A stretch of DNA of 64,000 nucleotides from Akkermansiaceae bacterium (GCA_025457665.1 JALOTY010000004.1:1-64000), one strand, 5' to 3'; positions 1-8,200 are shown, counted from the first letter of the stretch. The notes: generated from the sequence alone by a model not told the origin. Made by a program: numbers and translations.

Positions 1-2253
1 GAAGGCATCGTAGATCTCCTCGCGACGCGTGGTGAGTTGCTCGATGTATTCATCAAACTCCGCAAAGCGCCCCTCAAGCTCTTCCACCTGCACCATCAGC
101 CGGGTCAGCGATTCGTCGCATTTCTCCGGGCTGTCGCAGAGGTCGAGGTAATTCGCCAGCGCCTGGGACAGCAGTTTCATCTGCGCCGCGAACTGTGCCT
201 CGCCTTCGCCACGGGCCAGTTCCTTGCGTCGGTTCCGCAGCGAACCGCGTGTGCCGTTGAGCTTGGCATACAAGGCGGAAATCCGCTCGATGATCGCCGT
301 GGTCTGCGTGGCATCGGCGATTTTCAAGCCACCCACGACTTCGATCAGCATTTCGAGTTCACCCGCCGCCTTGTCGAGCGCGGCGGCGATTTCATCGGCT
401 TCAGTGACCTTGGTGATGCCCGCCAAGCCGGCTTCCTGGGCTTCAATGGCATCGGCATAACCCTTGAGCGAATTTTCACCTAACAGGAAACCGACCGTCC
501 GCTGCGAAGTTTGATCGGAGGTGTCGACCACCTCTTTTTCGAATGCCTCGATGACGGCCGGATCGGTATAGCGGACCTCACGCAGCGAAATGATTTCCCC
601 GCGCAATTTGCGCAGCACCGTGAGATGTTCCACCAGCGGCTTGAGATCATCGCCCGGCGCCGTTTTCGCGGCCCGCACGGCCTTGTCCACGGCCTCACGC
701 ACCGCCTTCGTCCGCGCCACCGCGGTTTCGCGGAGCCGCTGGACTTTTTCAAACTCACCGATGGCCGATTCCGCCGCCTTGCGAATCTCGCGCAGCGGTC
801 CGGCAAGGGCCCCGCATTCCTCGCGTTCCAGCCAGAAATAGGAATCGAGCAGGTCGCCGGAGCGCTTCGCCACATCGATGTAAAGCCCCGCAAAGGAATC
901 ATCCTTCTGCAGCAGCGTGAGCAACTCCCGGGCCTCGGCCATGCCGCGGACGAGTTCGGGGTTGCCGATCTTGAAAAGATACGAACTCTGATCAGCCGCC
1001 CCGGCCATGGCGTGCTCGTCATCCAAGTACGGCGTTTGCCATACTTGCAGGGCATGATGTTTCTGCGGCTGGCCATCGGTGCGGAACAACACCAGGCGGC
1101 CATCACCGAAGAGCGAGAAACCGGAACACAGGATCGGCGTATCCACCCCCTGCCGGATCCGGTTGTAGGAAAGCAGGACGTATTCGCCGTTGGGGCGATT
1201 GTAGAAGGAGAAGAGGAAATCCTCACCGTTCGACGATGCCACCCGACGCTCGAAACGCATGTCGAGAATACCGTGATCGAAGGTTTTCACCTCCCCGCTC
1301 TGCAGCAGGTAGCCGTTGGCAAAGATGATCCCATGATCATCGGGCAGGAGCACGCAGGAGTCGCCGATGGCATCAAGCCTCGCCACGGTCTTGGTCTTCT
1401 CATTGAAGACCAGGTAACGCGGCGTGTTTTCGCGATAGGGAATGATGCGCAGCAGGATGAGCGAGCCGACGCAGGCATACTGGATATCGGCATCGTCGAG
1501 CGTCTGATCGCCCTCGGTCACCGGTTCCGAGTAAATCCCCTGACCGGATTCGGTATTGTCCTCGACCTTGATCGTCAGGTCGCCGCCCACCGTTTCGACA
1601 AACACGCGGTCCTCGATGGAGATATGCGGATGAAGCCCCGAGCGGTGCATGCCACGGTGGGCGCGCTGCCAATCGAACTCATGCTGGCGCGGATAGACGT
1701 ATTCGTGATCGAAGCGATTGCCGAGATACTCCAACTTCCCGCCGACCATCCGCCATTTGAAGACCTTGATGTCCTGGAGGTTTTTCCCCGCCCTCATCGC
1801 CATGAAGAGGTGGGGACCGATGATCATGAATTTCTTGAAGACCGTATCGCGGTAGTACTTGTAGAGATCCGCGAAGTCGGAAACGAAGCGAGGATCCCCT
1901 AACAACTCCGAGACCGGCACCGGGGTGAAGGCGCGGGTTTCGGGATCGAAATCATAGATCGCAAAAACATCCTGGATATCGGTCGTCTGCTTCAGGCCGA
2001 ACTGGATGTTGTAGCCGAAGAGAAATCGATGTTTGCCCACCGTGACCAAATCGCGGGCCACGCAATTGTGCTCGGTCGCAATCCGCTCCGTTCCGAGCAG
2101 CGCCGTTTCCACGCCCCCGAACACCGCGAGCCTGTCGGCATTCAGCCGGTCCAGCCCATCCCGCAAGGCCCCCCCATGCTTCTCAAGCCGCGCCCGGATG
2201 ACCTCATAAGCGCCACCTTCTAACTGATCAGGAATGGGATTTTTATCGGACAT
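1..2253 (-). CDS. DUF3686-type DNA repair ATPase, N-terminal part (runs off the window)
   Basis: The reading frame is open from an ATG at 2253 down to base 1 (751 codons), so the C-terminal part, where the family carries its AAA-type ATPase domain, lies outside the window. The N-terminus (LEGGAYEVIRARLEKHGGAL, then 'TERIATEHNCVARDLV' and 'FGYNIQFGLK') matches my memory of the DUF3686 family annotated as DNA repair ATPase. A coiled-coil, Glu/Lys/Arg-rich segment occupies roughly residues 450-751. No Walker motif is expected or seen in this part. The gene is the third member of a same-strand set with a YqiJ-like and a flotillin-like protein, which suggests a role at the membrane rather than classical repair. 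The start has no Shine-Dalgarno sequence. The family call is fairly sure; the biochemical role is unknown. Confidence 0.8.
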   Translation of the reverse strand, partial: MSDKNPIPDQLEGGAYEVIRARLEKHGGALRDGLDRLNADRLAVFGGVETALLGTERIATEHNCVARDLVTVGKHRFLFGYNIQFGLKQTTDIQDVFAIYDFDPETRAFTPVPVSELLGDPRFVSDFADLYKYYRDTVFKKFMIIGPHLFMAMRAGKNLQDIKVFKWRMVGGKLEYLGNRFDHEYVYPRQHEFDWQRAHRGMHRSGLHPHISIEDRVFVETVGGDLTIKVEDNTESGQGIYSEPVTEGDQTLDDADIQYACVGSLILLRIIPYRENTPRYLVFNEKTKTVARLDAIGDSCVLLPDDHGIIFANGYLLQSGEVKTFDHGILDMRFERRVASSNGEDFLFSFYNRPNGEYVLLSYNRIRQGVDTPILCSGFSLFGDGRLVLFRTDGQPQKHHALQVWQTPYLDDEHAMAGAADQSSYLFKIGNPELVRGMAEARELLTLLQKDDSFAGLYIDVAKRSGDLLDSYFWLEREECGALAGPLREIRKAAESAIGEFEKVQRLRETAVARTKAVREAVDKAVRAAKTAPGDDLKPLVEHLTVLRKLRGEIISLREVRYTDPAVIEAFEKEVVDTSDQTSQRTVGFLLGENSLKGYADAIEAQEAGLAGITKVTEADEIAAALDKAAGELEMLIEVVGGLKIADATQTTAIIERISALYAKLNGTRGSLRNRRKELARGEGEAQFAAQMKLLSQALANYLDLCDSPEKCDESLTRLMVQVEELEGRFAEFDEYIEQLTTRREEIYDAF

Positions 2254-2263
2254 TTTAAGAATG

Positions 2264-2292
2264 AACCACGGAATACACGGAATACACGGAAA
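2264..2292 (+). repeat. Left inverted repeat of the GxxExxY cassette
   Basis: This 29-bp copy begins AACCACGGAATACACGG and is the reverse complement of 2683-2711 except for one base. Read on the minus strand it consists of three 9-base units, each starting TTCCGTG. It begins 2 bases beyond the stop codon of the GxxExxY gene (2295-2297). Confidence 0.85.
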
Positions 2293-2294
2293 GG

Positions 2295-2669
2295 TCAGAT
2301 GACGAATCGCTCGTGCTGGGCCTTGGGATGATGGCCAAAGTTTACCAGAAGACCGACTTTGAAACCTGTGGCACGGAGGTAATTCATCACTTGGGCGCGA
2401 TGAGCCTCTTCAAGGGTTTTCACGGCCTTGATTTCAAGAATCACTTTATCGAAGCAGACAAAGTCAGGAACACAACTTTTCCTCAGCTTGCGACCTTTGT
2501 AGGTCATATCGACACAAGGCTGCTCAACGAAGGGAATGCCCCGGAGACCAAACTCGATCTCCAGGCATTCCTGGAAAACGTCCTCGATGAATCCGCAGCC
2601 TTTTTCGCGATAAACCTCGAAGCACGCACCAAGAATCGCGTGCGTCTCTTCCTCAAGCAGCAGTGCCAT
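2295..2669 (-). CDS. GxxExxY family protein (PD-(D/E)XK nuclease-like)
   Basis: This 124-residue protein fits the GxxExxY / PDDEXK_3 family (Pfam PF13366). It has an N-terminal helix-rich part with 'GCGFIEDVFQECLEIEF' near residues 24-40, where the family's namesake GxxExxY stretch falls but the tyrosine is phenylalanine. The nuclease-like core follows: Asp69 in 'VPDF', then Glu79-Ile-Lys81 in 'ILEIKAV', the D...ExK signature of PD-(D/E)XK folds. The C-terminal 'FKVGLLVNFG' is also typical. The biochemical function of the family is not established. The gene sits inside a 29-bp inverted-repeat pair, and the upstream repeat ends 13 bases before the ATG, so the repeat may carry or block its own expression signals. 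No SD is visible. Confidence 0.88.
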   Translation of the reverse strand: MALLLEEETHAILGACFEVYREKGCGFIEDVFQECLEIEFGLRGIPFVEQPCVDMTYKGRKLRKSCVPDFVCFDKVILEIKAVKTLEEAHRAQVMNYLRATGFKVGLLVNFGHHPKAQHERFVI

Positions 2670-2682
2670 AACGATTCAGAGA

Positions 2683-2711
2683 TTTCCGTGTGTTCCGTGT
2701 ATTCCGTGGTT
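2683..2711 (+). repeat. Right inverted repeat of the GxxExxY cassette
   Basis: This is the partner of 2264-2292. It reads as three 9-base units (TTCCGTGTG, TTCCGTGTA, TTCCGTGGT) preceded by a T. It lies between the start of the GxxExxY gene and the SPFH stop codon (2718-2720), only 6 bases from the latter. Confidence 0.85.
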
Positions 2712-2717
2712 TGATTT

Positions 2718-4802
2718 TCAGGATTTCAGCACTTCAGCCGCCTTGGTATCGGCCAGGCCGAAGCGGTCGGCGGCACCGAGGAAGGTGAGGAGTTTGCGGC
2801 GGGTTTCACCGCTGGAATCGACAACCAACTTGCCGAGAATCGCGCTGACGGTGAGGTCCTTGGCGTCTTCCGCCGTGATGCCGAACTGGCCGGCCCACTC
2901 GCGGAGTTGGGCTTTGAAATAATCCGGATCGCCGTTGAAGAAGGTTTCCTTCACATCGCGCAGGGTCTCGCTGTTTTCCATGAGCCGATCCACCGACTTG
3001 CCGCGGGAAATCGCTGCGGTGATCTGCTCGAAGAACTTGTTCTCGCCACCGATGATTTCGATCTTGGCCGACTTCATCGCCTCGCCCAACACCGCGGCCT
3101 GGGCCTCGGCGATGTCCTTCTGGATGTGGATGGCGGCAAGCTCGATCGACTTCTCCTTGTCGAGACGAAGCTTGAACTCCTCGTGAGCCTGACCGGCTTC
3201 CTCGAGCAGTTTCATCGCCTCGGCCTTCTTGTGAATACCCTCGGCCTCGGCTTCGAGCTTGAGGCGCTGGACTTCGGCTTCCGCCGATCCCTGTTTCTGG
3301 GTCGCTTCGGCTTTCGCCAGCATGACCTCCGCTTCGCCGATTCCCACCGCGGCGCTTTCCTTGGTCGTCGCCTCGGCCAGCATCTTTTTGGCCATGGCTT
3401 CTTTCTCCGATGCCGTTTGTTCGGCTTCGGCGATCACGATCCTTTCCTCCGCCTTCAGTTCGGCGGCCTTGCGGGCGGCCTCGGCGGCTTTCACTTCCTC
3501 ATAAACCCGCTGGTCGGCGGCGAGTTCTGCGGCCTGTTTCACCGCTTCGGCTTCCTTGACGCGGCGGATGACCTCCTCCTGCGCCTTCGCCTCGGCGAGG
3601 GTGACCTTGACCTGCTTCTCACGATCCGCACCGGCAAAGGCCTCGGTGTCCTTGATGCGCTCCTGCTCGATGACCACAAGCTTTTCGACCGCGACGCGCT
3701 CCTTGATCACATCCTGGATCGCCTTGCGCTCGATTTCGATGGCCTTCTCCTTGTCGATATCCTTCAGCGAGGTCAGGCGTTCGCGTTCGATCGATTCGAG
3801 CTCTTGATCGCGTTTCACCCGCTCGACTTCGACAGCATCCGTGCGCTCCTTGTTGCGGAGGGCGACGAGGACCTGGCGTTGTTTGTTCTCTTCGGCCACC
3901 TGGATTTCCTCCTCGGCGGAAATGCGCGCACGCTCCGACTTCTGGCGTTCTTCCTCGCGGACCTTCATCGTTTCCGCCTCTTCGCGGGCACGGACGCTTT
4001 CCACTTCGCGCTGCTGCTTCGCCTCGGTTTCGGCGAGCTGGCGTTCGAGCTCCAGAATCGCCTCACGGGCCTCAACGTCCTGTTGCTTGATGACCTTCTC
4101 CTTGTCGCGCTGGATGTGGTTGGCGAGCTTCGCCTGGGTGGCGGTGAGTTCGGTGATCTTCTTGATACCTTCGGCATCGAGAATGTTGTCGGGATCGAGC
4201 GCCTCGATGGGGGTCTGTTCGAGGAAATCGATGGCCGCGTCATCGAGGGCGAAGCCGTTCAAGTCGGTGCCGATGACCTTGAGGATTTCATCACGGAACT
4301 TGTCGCGATCCTCATAAAGCTGAGTGAAATCGAAGCGCTTGCCGACCGTCTTGAGCGCTTCGGAGAACTTGGCATCGAACAACTCCCGAATCGCCTCCTG
4401 CGAACTCGCGCGCTCGCAACCCACCGCCTGCGCCACCCGCAGCACATCCTCTTCGGCATGGTTCACGCGAACGAAGAAGGCGACCTTGATGTCCGCCCGC
4501 ATGTTGTCACGGCAGATCAGGCCGTTGCGCGCGGTGCGGTCGATTTCGATCCGCTTGAGCGAAATATCCATGGTTTCCAGTCGGTGAAACACCGGGAAAA
4601 CCATTATCCCGTTGAAATTCACCTTGGTGCCCCAGAGACCGGTGCGGATGAGTGCGGTGCCCTTCCGGACCTTGCGATAAAGCATCCCGTAGATTCCGGT
4701 GAGCAGAACAAGAATCCCGACTCCGATGACCAGAGTGACCAGAATGATCACGAGGCCTCCGGAGAGTTCGAACAAGGCAAGGGTGGGGTGGTGCATCTTC
4801 AT
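2718..4802 (-). CDS. Flotillin-like SPFH/band 7 protein (YqiK-like)
   Basis: This 694-residue protein has one N-terminal membrane segment (about residues 14-40, 'GGLVIILVTLVIGVGILVLL'). It is followed by an SPFH/band 7 domain to roughly residue 225, with 'VFPVFHRLETMDISLKRIEI' near its start. Residues about 230-600 form a very long charged coiled coil rich in AEA/KAE repeats, as in flotillins and E. coli YqiK. A short globular tail follows. The family forms membrane-associated scaffolds. Its start codon overlaps the stop of the YqiJ-like gene by ATGA (4799-4802), so the two are translationally coupled. This mirrors the E. coli yqiJ-yqiK pair, in which YqiJ is the OB-fold membrane partner. The DUF3686 ATPase follows beyond the repeat cassette. 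Confidence 0.9.
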   Translation of the reverse strand: MKMHHPTLALFELSGGLVIILVTLVIGVGILVLLTGIYGMLYRKVRKGTALIRTGLWGTKVNFNGIMVFPVFHRLETMDISLKRIEIDRTARNGLICRDNMRADIKVAFFVRVNHAEEDVLRVAQAVGCERASSQEAIRELFDAKFSEALKTVGKRFDFTQLYEDRDKFRDEILKVIGTDLNGFALDDAAIDFLEQTPIEALDPDNILDAEGIKKITELTATQAKLANHIQRDKEKVIKQQDVEAREAILELERQLAETEAKQQREVESVRAREEAETMKVREEERQKSERARISAEEEIQVAEENKQRQVLVALRNKERTDAVEVERVKRDQELESIERERLTSLKDIDKEKAIEIERKAIQDVIKERVAVEKLVVIEQERIKDTEAFAGADREKQVKVTLAEAKAQEEVIRRVKEAEAVKQAAELAADQRVYEEVKAAEAARKAAELKAEERIVIAEAEQTASEKEAMAKKMLAEATTKESAAVGIGEAEVMLAKAEATQKQGSAEAEVQRLKLEAEAEGIHKKAEAMKLLEEAGQAHEEFKLRLDKEKSIELAAIHIQKDIAEAQAAVLGEAMKSAKIEIIGGENKFFEQITAAISRGKSVDRLMENSETLRDVKETFFNGDPDYFKAQLREWAGQFGITAEDAKDLTVSAILGKLVVDSSGETRRKLLTFLGAADRFGLADTKAAEVLKS

Positions 4803-5464
4803 GGTGTTTGGGAGTGGGATTGGACGAGATAGACGCCTTTGGCGGCATCAAAACTTTCGATGGTGACTTTCGTGCCACGGACCAGGGCGGCCGCGCCAGC
4901 CGGAACACGGGCATTGATGAGAAGTGGCGACTCCGGGTCATCGACTTCGACCTGCCCTGAGCTTTCATCGCAGGTGCCGCTGCGGACCCGCCCGATCCGG
5001 CCGATCACCGGCTTTGCCTCGCCCTCGATGCCCCGCAGGGCAAAAAACATCGGCCGCATCATCCGCGTCGTCAGCTTGGTCAGCAGCAACGCCGGCAGCA
5101 GGCCCAACCCGTAAATGGCCACTTGCTCGCCCCAGCCCTCGACCGGTCGGCGCAGGTAGTTCGCCATCATCACCGCCGCCCATTCGTAGAGCAGGAGAAA
5201 ACTCAGCACCGCCGGCACCGGCACGAGGTCGGCATTCACAAAGCGCAGCAGCCAGCGAGTCGATCCATCGGCCAGACCACCACCGTCCCCGGAGTCAAAA
5301 CCGCCGTGATCGCCGCTGAAGCCGATGAAATCGAAGTCAAAAGCCCCCACCAGGCAGACCAGCCAGAAAACCAGCATCAACCCCAACGATACCGTAAGGG
5401 GGAGCAGGCCGGGGCTGATGGCGATTTTGATAACGTCGAACACGGACGCCCGCATCCCATCCAA
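4799..5464 (-). CDS. YqiJ-like / NfeD-related OB-fold membrane protein
   Basis: This 221-residue protein has three likely membrane segments: about residues 15-42, 83-100 and 115-130. A soluble C-terminal domain from about residue 150 ('GRIGRVRSGT...GQVEVDDPESPLLINARVPAGA...RGTKVTIESFD') has the glycine and valine pattern of the OB fold in NfeD/YqiJ proteins. Between the first two membrane segments is a Gly/Asp-rich loop ('SGDHGGFDSGDGGG'). NfeD-like proteins typically work with SPFH partners, and here the downstream gene is exactly that, with a 4-bp overlap. It is the first gene of the minus-strand cluster. ATG at 5464 is used; an in-frame ATG three codons on (5455) is possible. Confidence 0.82.
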   Translation of the reverse strand: MDGMRASVFDVIKIAISPGLLPLTVSLGLMLVFWLVCLVGAFDFDFIGFSGDHGGFDSGDGGGLADGSTRWLLRFVNADLVPVPAVLSFLLLYEWAAVMMANYLRRPVEGWGEQVAIYGLGLLPALLLTKLTTRMMRPMFFALRGIEGEAKPVIGRIGRVRSGTCDESSGQVEVDDPESPLLINARVPAGAAALVRGTKVTIESFDAAKGVYLVQSHSQTP

Positions 5465-5558
5465 GAGACGCTTGGAACGCCACTACAAAAGGCACCCGCT
5501 ATTCGAAGTCTGATAGAAATCCGCCCGCCGCCCCGAAAAATCCGCCCCAACTCCATCC

Positions 5559-5587
5559 TTGCCATCCCGGGCCGGGCCACCTATCCC
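5559..5587 (+). promoter_or_regulatory. Predicted promoter of efp
   Basis: TTGCCA (5559-5564) and TATCCC (5582-5587) are separated by 17 bases. Transcription would begin about 5 bases before the efp start codon, giving a very short leader. Prediction by eye only. Confidence 0.35.
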
Positions 5588-5598
5588 GCCCCGCAACC

Positions 5599-6162
5599 AT
5601 GGCCTCCGTACCCGTCATCAACCTCCGCCGCGGCCACGCGGTCCGCCACAACAACGACGTCTGCGTCGTGATCTCCCACGAACTCAAGACCCCTCCGCGG
5701 ATGGCGTCCTACGTGCAGATGTCCATCCGCAGCGTCGCCACCAAAAAGGTCTCCAACCTCCGCCTGACCTCAAATGACTCGATGGAAGGCGTGATGCTCG
5801 AGCGCATCCCCCACGAGTATTCCTACAAGGACTCCGCCGGCCACCACTTCCTCCACAATGAAACCTACGACGACGTCGTGGTCCCCGAGGAAATCATCGA
5901 TTTGGTCAAAGACTACCTCATCGAGGCCCAGACCTACACCCTGCTCTTCGCCGATGGCGTCGTCGCCGACATCGAACTCCCGCCCTCGATGGTCATGACC
6001 GTCGCCGAGGCCCCGGAAGGCATCAAGGGCGACTCCGCCAACAACGCCAACAAGACCGTGGTCATGGAAACCGGCCTCGTGGTCAACGCCCCGCTCTTCA
6101 TCAACCCGGGCGAAAAGCTGCTCATCAAAACCGAGGACGCCTCCTACATCAGCCGCGCCTGA
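5599..6162 (+). CDS. efp: Translation elongation factor P, Arg34 variant
   Basis: This 187-residue protein has the KOW-like N-terminal domain and two OB domains of EF-P, including 'SYVQMSIRS' and the C-terminal 'GLVVNAPLFINPGEKLLIKTED' signature. EF-P relieves ribosome stalling at polyproline. The tip loop at residues 30-38 reads KTPPRMASY, so the position equivalent to E. coli Lys34 is arginine and the usual PGKG turn is PPRM. The protein therefore cannot be a substrate of the EpmA lysine pathway. Arginine-tip EF-Ps are rhamnosylated by EarP in some bacteria, but the loop differs from that type as well. The gene is monocistronic, divergent from the YqiJ-like cluster, and followed by a clear terminator. 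Confidence 0.95.
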   Translation: MASVPVINLRRGHAVRHNNDVCVVISHELKTPPRMASYVQMSIRSVATKKVSNLRLTSNDSMEGVMLERIPHEYSYKDSAGHHFLHNETYDDVVVPEEIIDLVKDYLIEAQTYTLLFADGVVADIELPPSMVMTVAEAPEGIKGDSANNANKTVVMETGLVVNAPLFINPGEKLLIKTEDASYISRA

Positions 6163-6193
6163 TTTCCAGCGGGAAATGCCCCTCAAACTTCTC

Positions 6194-6228
6194 GCGCGGA
6201 TCGGTTTCACCCCGGTCCGCGCTTTTTT
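6194..6228 (+). terminator. Rho-independent terminator after efp
   Basis: An 11-bp stem (6194-6204 with 6212-6222, one G-T wobble) closes a 7-base loop and is followed directly by six T residues (6223-6228). It ends the efp transcript and separates it from the nuo region. Confidence 0.9.
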
Positions 6229-6329
6229 GTGCCCGACCCCTTCGATTCAAACAATTGTTTCGGTAAAACCGCTCCATTTCGGCACGCCACGCGCTCCCCG
6301 GACTGCGCGGATCCTGTCATCCGGCCCGA

Positions 6330-6351
6330 CTTTGTGAAATTTTTCACAAAG
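6330..6351 (+). promoter_or_regulatory. CRP-type palindromic operator upstream of nuoG
   Basis: Perfect 10-bp inverted arms (6330-6339 and 6342-6351) are separated by two T residues. The core 6333-6348 is exactly TGTGA-N6-TCACA, the consensus for CRP/cAMP receptor-type regulators. A possible -10 (TAACAT, 6377-6382) lies about 39 bases downstream, which would put the operator centre near -48 relative to the start of transcription. It is the only such site I found in the window. The regulator is not encoded here. Confidence 0.6.
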
Positions 6352-6436
6352 GGCGCTTGCCGCCATCGGGGGGGCTTAACATATTCCGCGCGCGTCCCTT
6401 CCAGCCCGTGCCGCTGGCACGACCCCACGCACCGAC

Positions 6437-8173
6437 ATGAGCGATCCCGCCTCCACCGCAGAAGCCCGCCTCCCCAAGGATATCGCCGCCGAGAAAGGCA
6501 TGGTCAACGTGCAGATCGATGGCGTCTGGCGCCAGGTCCCGAAAGGCACACGGATGATCGAAGCCTGCCGGATGTTCGCCGTGGAGGTCCCGCATTACTG
6601 TTACCACCCGAAGCTTTCCTCTCCCGGCAACTGCCGCATGTGCCTCGTGCAAATGGGCATGCCCCCCCGCCCCGCTCCCGGACAGGAGCCGGTGCGCGAT
6701 GAAAATGGCTACGAATCGATCGGCTGGATGCCCCGACCGGTGATCGCCTGCGCCAACACCGTGGGGGAAAACATGGGTATCCGCACCACCGGTGAGCTGG
6801 TCGAAAAATGCCGCGAGGGCGTGATGGAATTCCTCCTCATCAATCACCCTCTCGACTGCCCGATCTGCGATCAGGCCGGGGAATGCCGACTCCAGGAGCA
6901 CTCGGTCGGCCACGGCCGCGGGCAGTCCCGCTTCGTGGACATGAAGGTGAAAAAACCGAAGAATGTCGATATCGGCCCGCGCATCCGCCTCGATGACGAG
7001 CGCTGCATCATGTGCAGCCGTTGCATCCGTTTCATGGACGAAGTCGCCGGCGACCCCGTGCTCGGCTTCACCCAGCGCGGCACCTACACCACCCTCACCG
7101 TCCACCCCGGCCGCAAGCTGGACTCGAATTACTCACTGAACACTGCCGACATCTGCCCCGTCGGCGCCCTGACCAGCAACGACTTCCGCTTCCAGATGCG
7201 GGTCTGGTTCCTCAAGGAAACCAAGACCATCGACGTCAACTGCGGCACCGGCGCGAACATCGTGGTCTGGACCCGCGGCAACAAGATCCACCGCATCACC
7301 CCGCGCCAGAACGACGAGGTGAACTCTTGCTGGATGCCGGATTCGCATCGCTTGAATTTCCACTACATCGATTCCGACCACCGCCTCACCGAGCCTCTGG
7401 TGAAAAAGGACGGTCGGCATCACGCCGCGAGCTGGACGGATGCCCTGGCGGCGGTCCGCGCCGGACTTGACCGTTTTTCGGCAGCGGAAACCGCGATCAT
7501 TGCCTCCGCCCGCATGACCAACGAGGAACTCCACCTCACCATGGAACTCGCCGAGGCCCGCGGGATCGAGGAAATCACCACGGTCCCACGCAGCGGCGAA
7601 AGCGATGGCATCCTCATTTCCGCCGACCGCAATCCTAACACCACGGGAGCCCGCCTCGTCTGGCGGCGCGAAGACCCGTCCTTCCGCCTGGCCGGCATCC
7701 TCGATGGCGTCCGCAGCGGCAAGATCAAGGCCCTGCTCGTTCTCGGCGAAGACCTCACGGAAGCCGGTTTCACTGCGGACGACCTCGCCAAGCTCGATTT
7801 CATCGCCTCCACCCAGCTCCTCGCCGGGCCCACGGCCGAGGCCAGCGACGTCGTCCTGCCCGGCGCGGCCTTTGCCGAAAAACGGGGCTCGATGGTCAAC
7901 GTCACCGGCCGCCTCCAGCGCCTCAACCGCGCCGTCGAACCGCAAGGGCAGTCGCGCGACGATTGGGAAATCCTCCGCGACCTCGCCGGCCGCAAGGAGC
8001 CCCACCTGATCGAAGACGTCTTCAAATCGATGGCCGCGAAAGTGCCCGAGTTCGAAGGCCTGAACCTTTCCAAGATCGGCGACCTCGGCAAAGCGGTGGT
8101 CGAGACCGGCGTCACCATCCCGCTGCTCGAAAACGAACGCGCCCGCAAGGCTGCGGGACAGATCGTCGGCTGA
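6437..8173 (+). CDS. nuoG: NADH-quinone oxidoreductase subunit G
   Basis: This 578-residue protein is the iron-sulfur subunit of the peripheral arm of complex I. The [2Fe-2S] ligands are Cys55, Cys66, Cys69 and Cys105. The His-Cys3 cluster is His137, Cys141, Cys144 and Cys150 ('HPLDCPICDQAGEC'). A [4Fe-4S] cluster uses Cys190, Cys193, Cys196 and Cys240 ('CPVGAL'). The C-terminal half is a shortened molybdopterin-oxidoreductase-like domain, consistent with the compact NuoG of many non-enterobacterial phyla (E. coli NuoG is about 900 residues). It is the first gene of a nuoGHIJKLMN block; nuoA-F are not adjacent, since the upstream gene is efp. A CRP-type palindrome lies about 90 bases upstream of the ATG. 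Confidence 0.96.
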   Translation: MSDPASTAEARLPKDIAAEKGMVNVQIDGVWRQVPKGTRMIEACRMFAVEVPHYCYHPKLSSPGNCRMCLVQMGMPPRPAPGQEPVRDENGYESIGWMPRPVIACANTVGENMGIRTTGELVEKCREGVMEFLLINHPLDCPICDQAGECRLQEHSVGHGRGQSRFVDMKVKKPKNVDIGPRIRLDDERCIMCSRCIRFMDEVAGDPVLGFTQRGTYTTLTVHPGRKLDSNYSLNTADICPVGALTSNDFRFQMRVWFLKETKTIDVNCGTGANIVVWTRGNKIHRITPRQNDEVNSCWMPDSHRLNFHYIDSDHRLTEPLVKKDGRHHAASWTDALAAVRAGLDRFSAAETAIIASARMTNEELHLTMELAEARGIEEITTVPRSGESDGILISADRNPNTTGARLVWRREDPSFRLAGILDGVRSGKIKALLVLGEDLTEAGFTADDLAKLDFIASTQLLAGPTAEASDVVLPGAAFAEKRGSMVNVTGRLQRLNRAVEPQGQSRDDWEILRDLAGRKEPHLIEDVFKSMAAKVPEFEGLNLSKIGDLGKAVVETGVTIPLLENERARKAAGQIVG

Positions 8174-8200
8174 TCCACCCACCCCATTTCCCCTAAGCGC

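Larger units (their letters stand above)
2264..2711. mobile_element. Putative inverted-repeat cassette carrying a GxxExxY gene
   Basis: A single gene (2295-2669) is enclosed by two 29-bp inverted repeats (2264-2292 and 2683-2711) that differ at one base. The unit fills 448 of the 464 bases between the SPFH stop codon and the start of the DUF3686 gene. Without it these genes would be about 16 bases apart, the spacing seen elsewhere in this window for operon partners. That geometry suggests insertion of a repeat-gene-repeat unit. No target-site duplication is evident, so the mechanism, if it is mobile, is not transposase-like. The mobility is an inference. Confidence 0.5.

Noticed and set aside
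511..1902. Plus-strand open frame opposite the DUF3686 gene
   Set aside because: The minus-strand frame shows family similarity through the whole stretch; the plus frame shows none.
2254..2717. Target-site duplication around the GxxExxY cassette
   Set aside because: Bases outside the two repeats (ATG on the left, TGA on the right) do not form a direct repeat.
2907..4832. Leu/Phe/Gly-rich plus-strand frame of over 600 codons opposite the SPFH gene
   Set aside because: The repetitive Leu-Gly content results from reading the Ala/Glu-rich coiled-coil gene backwards.
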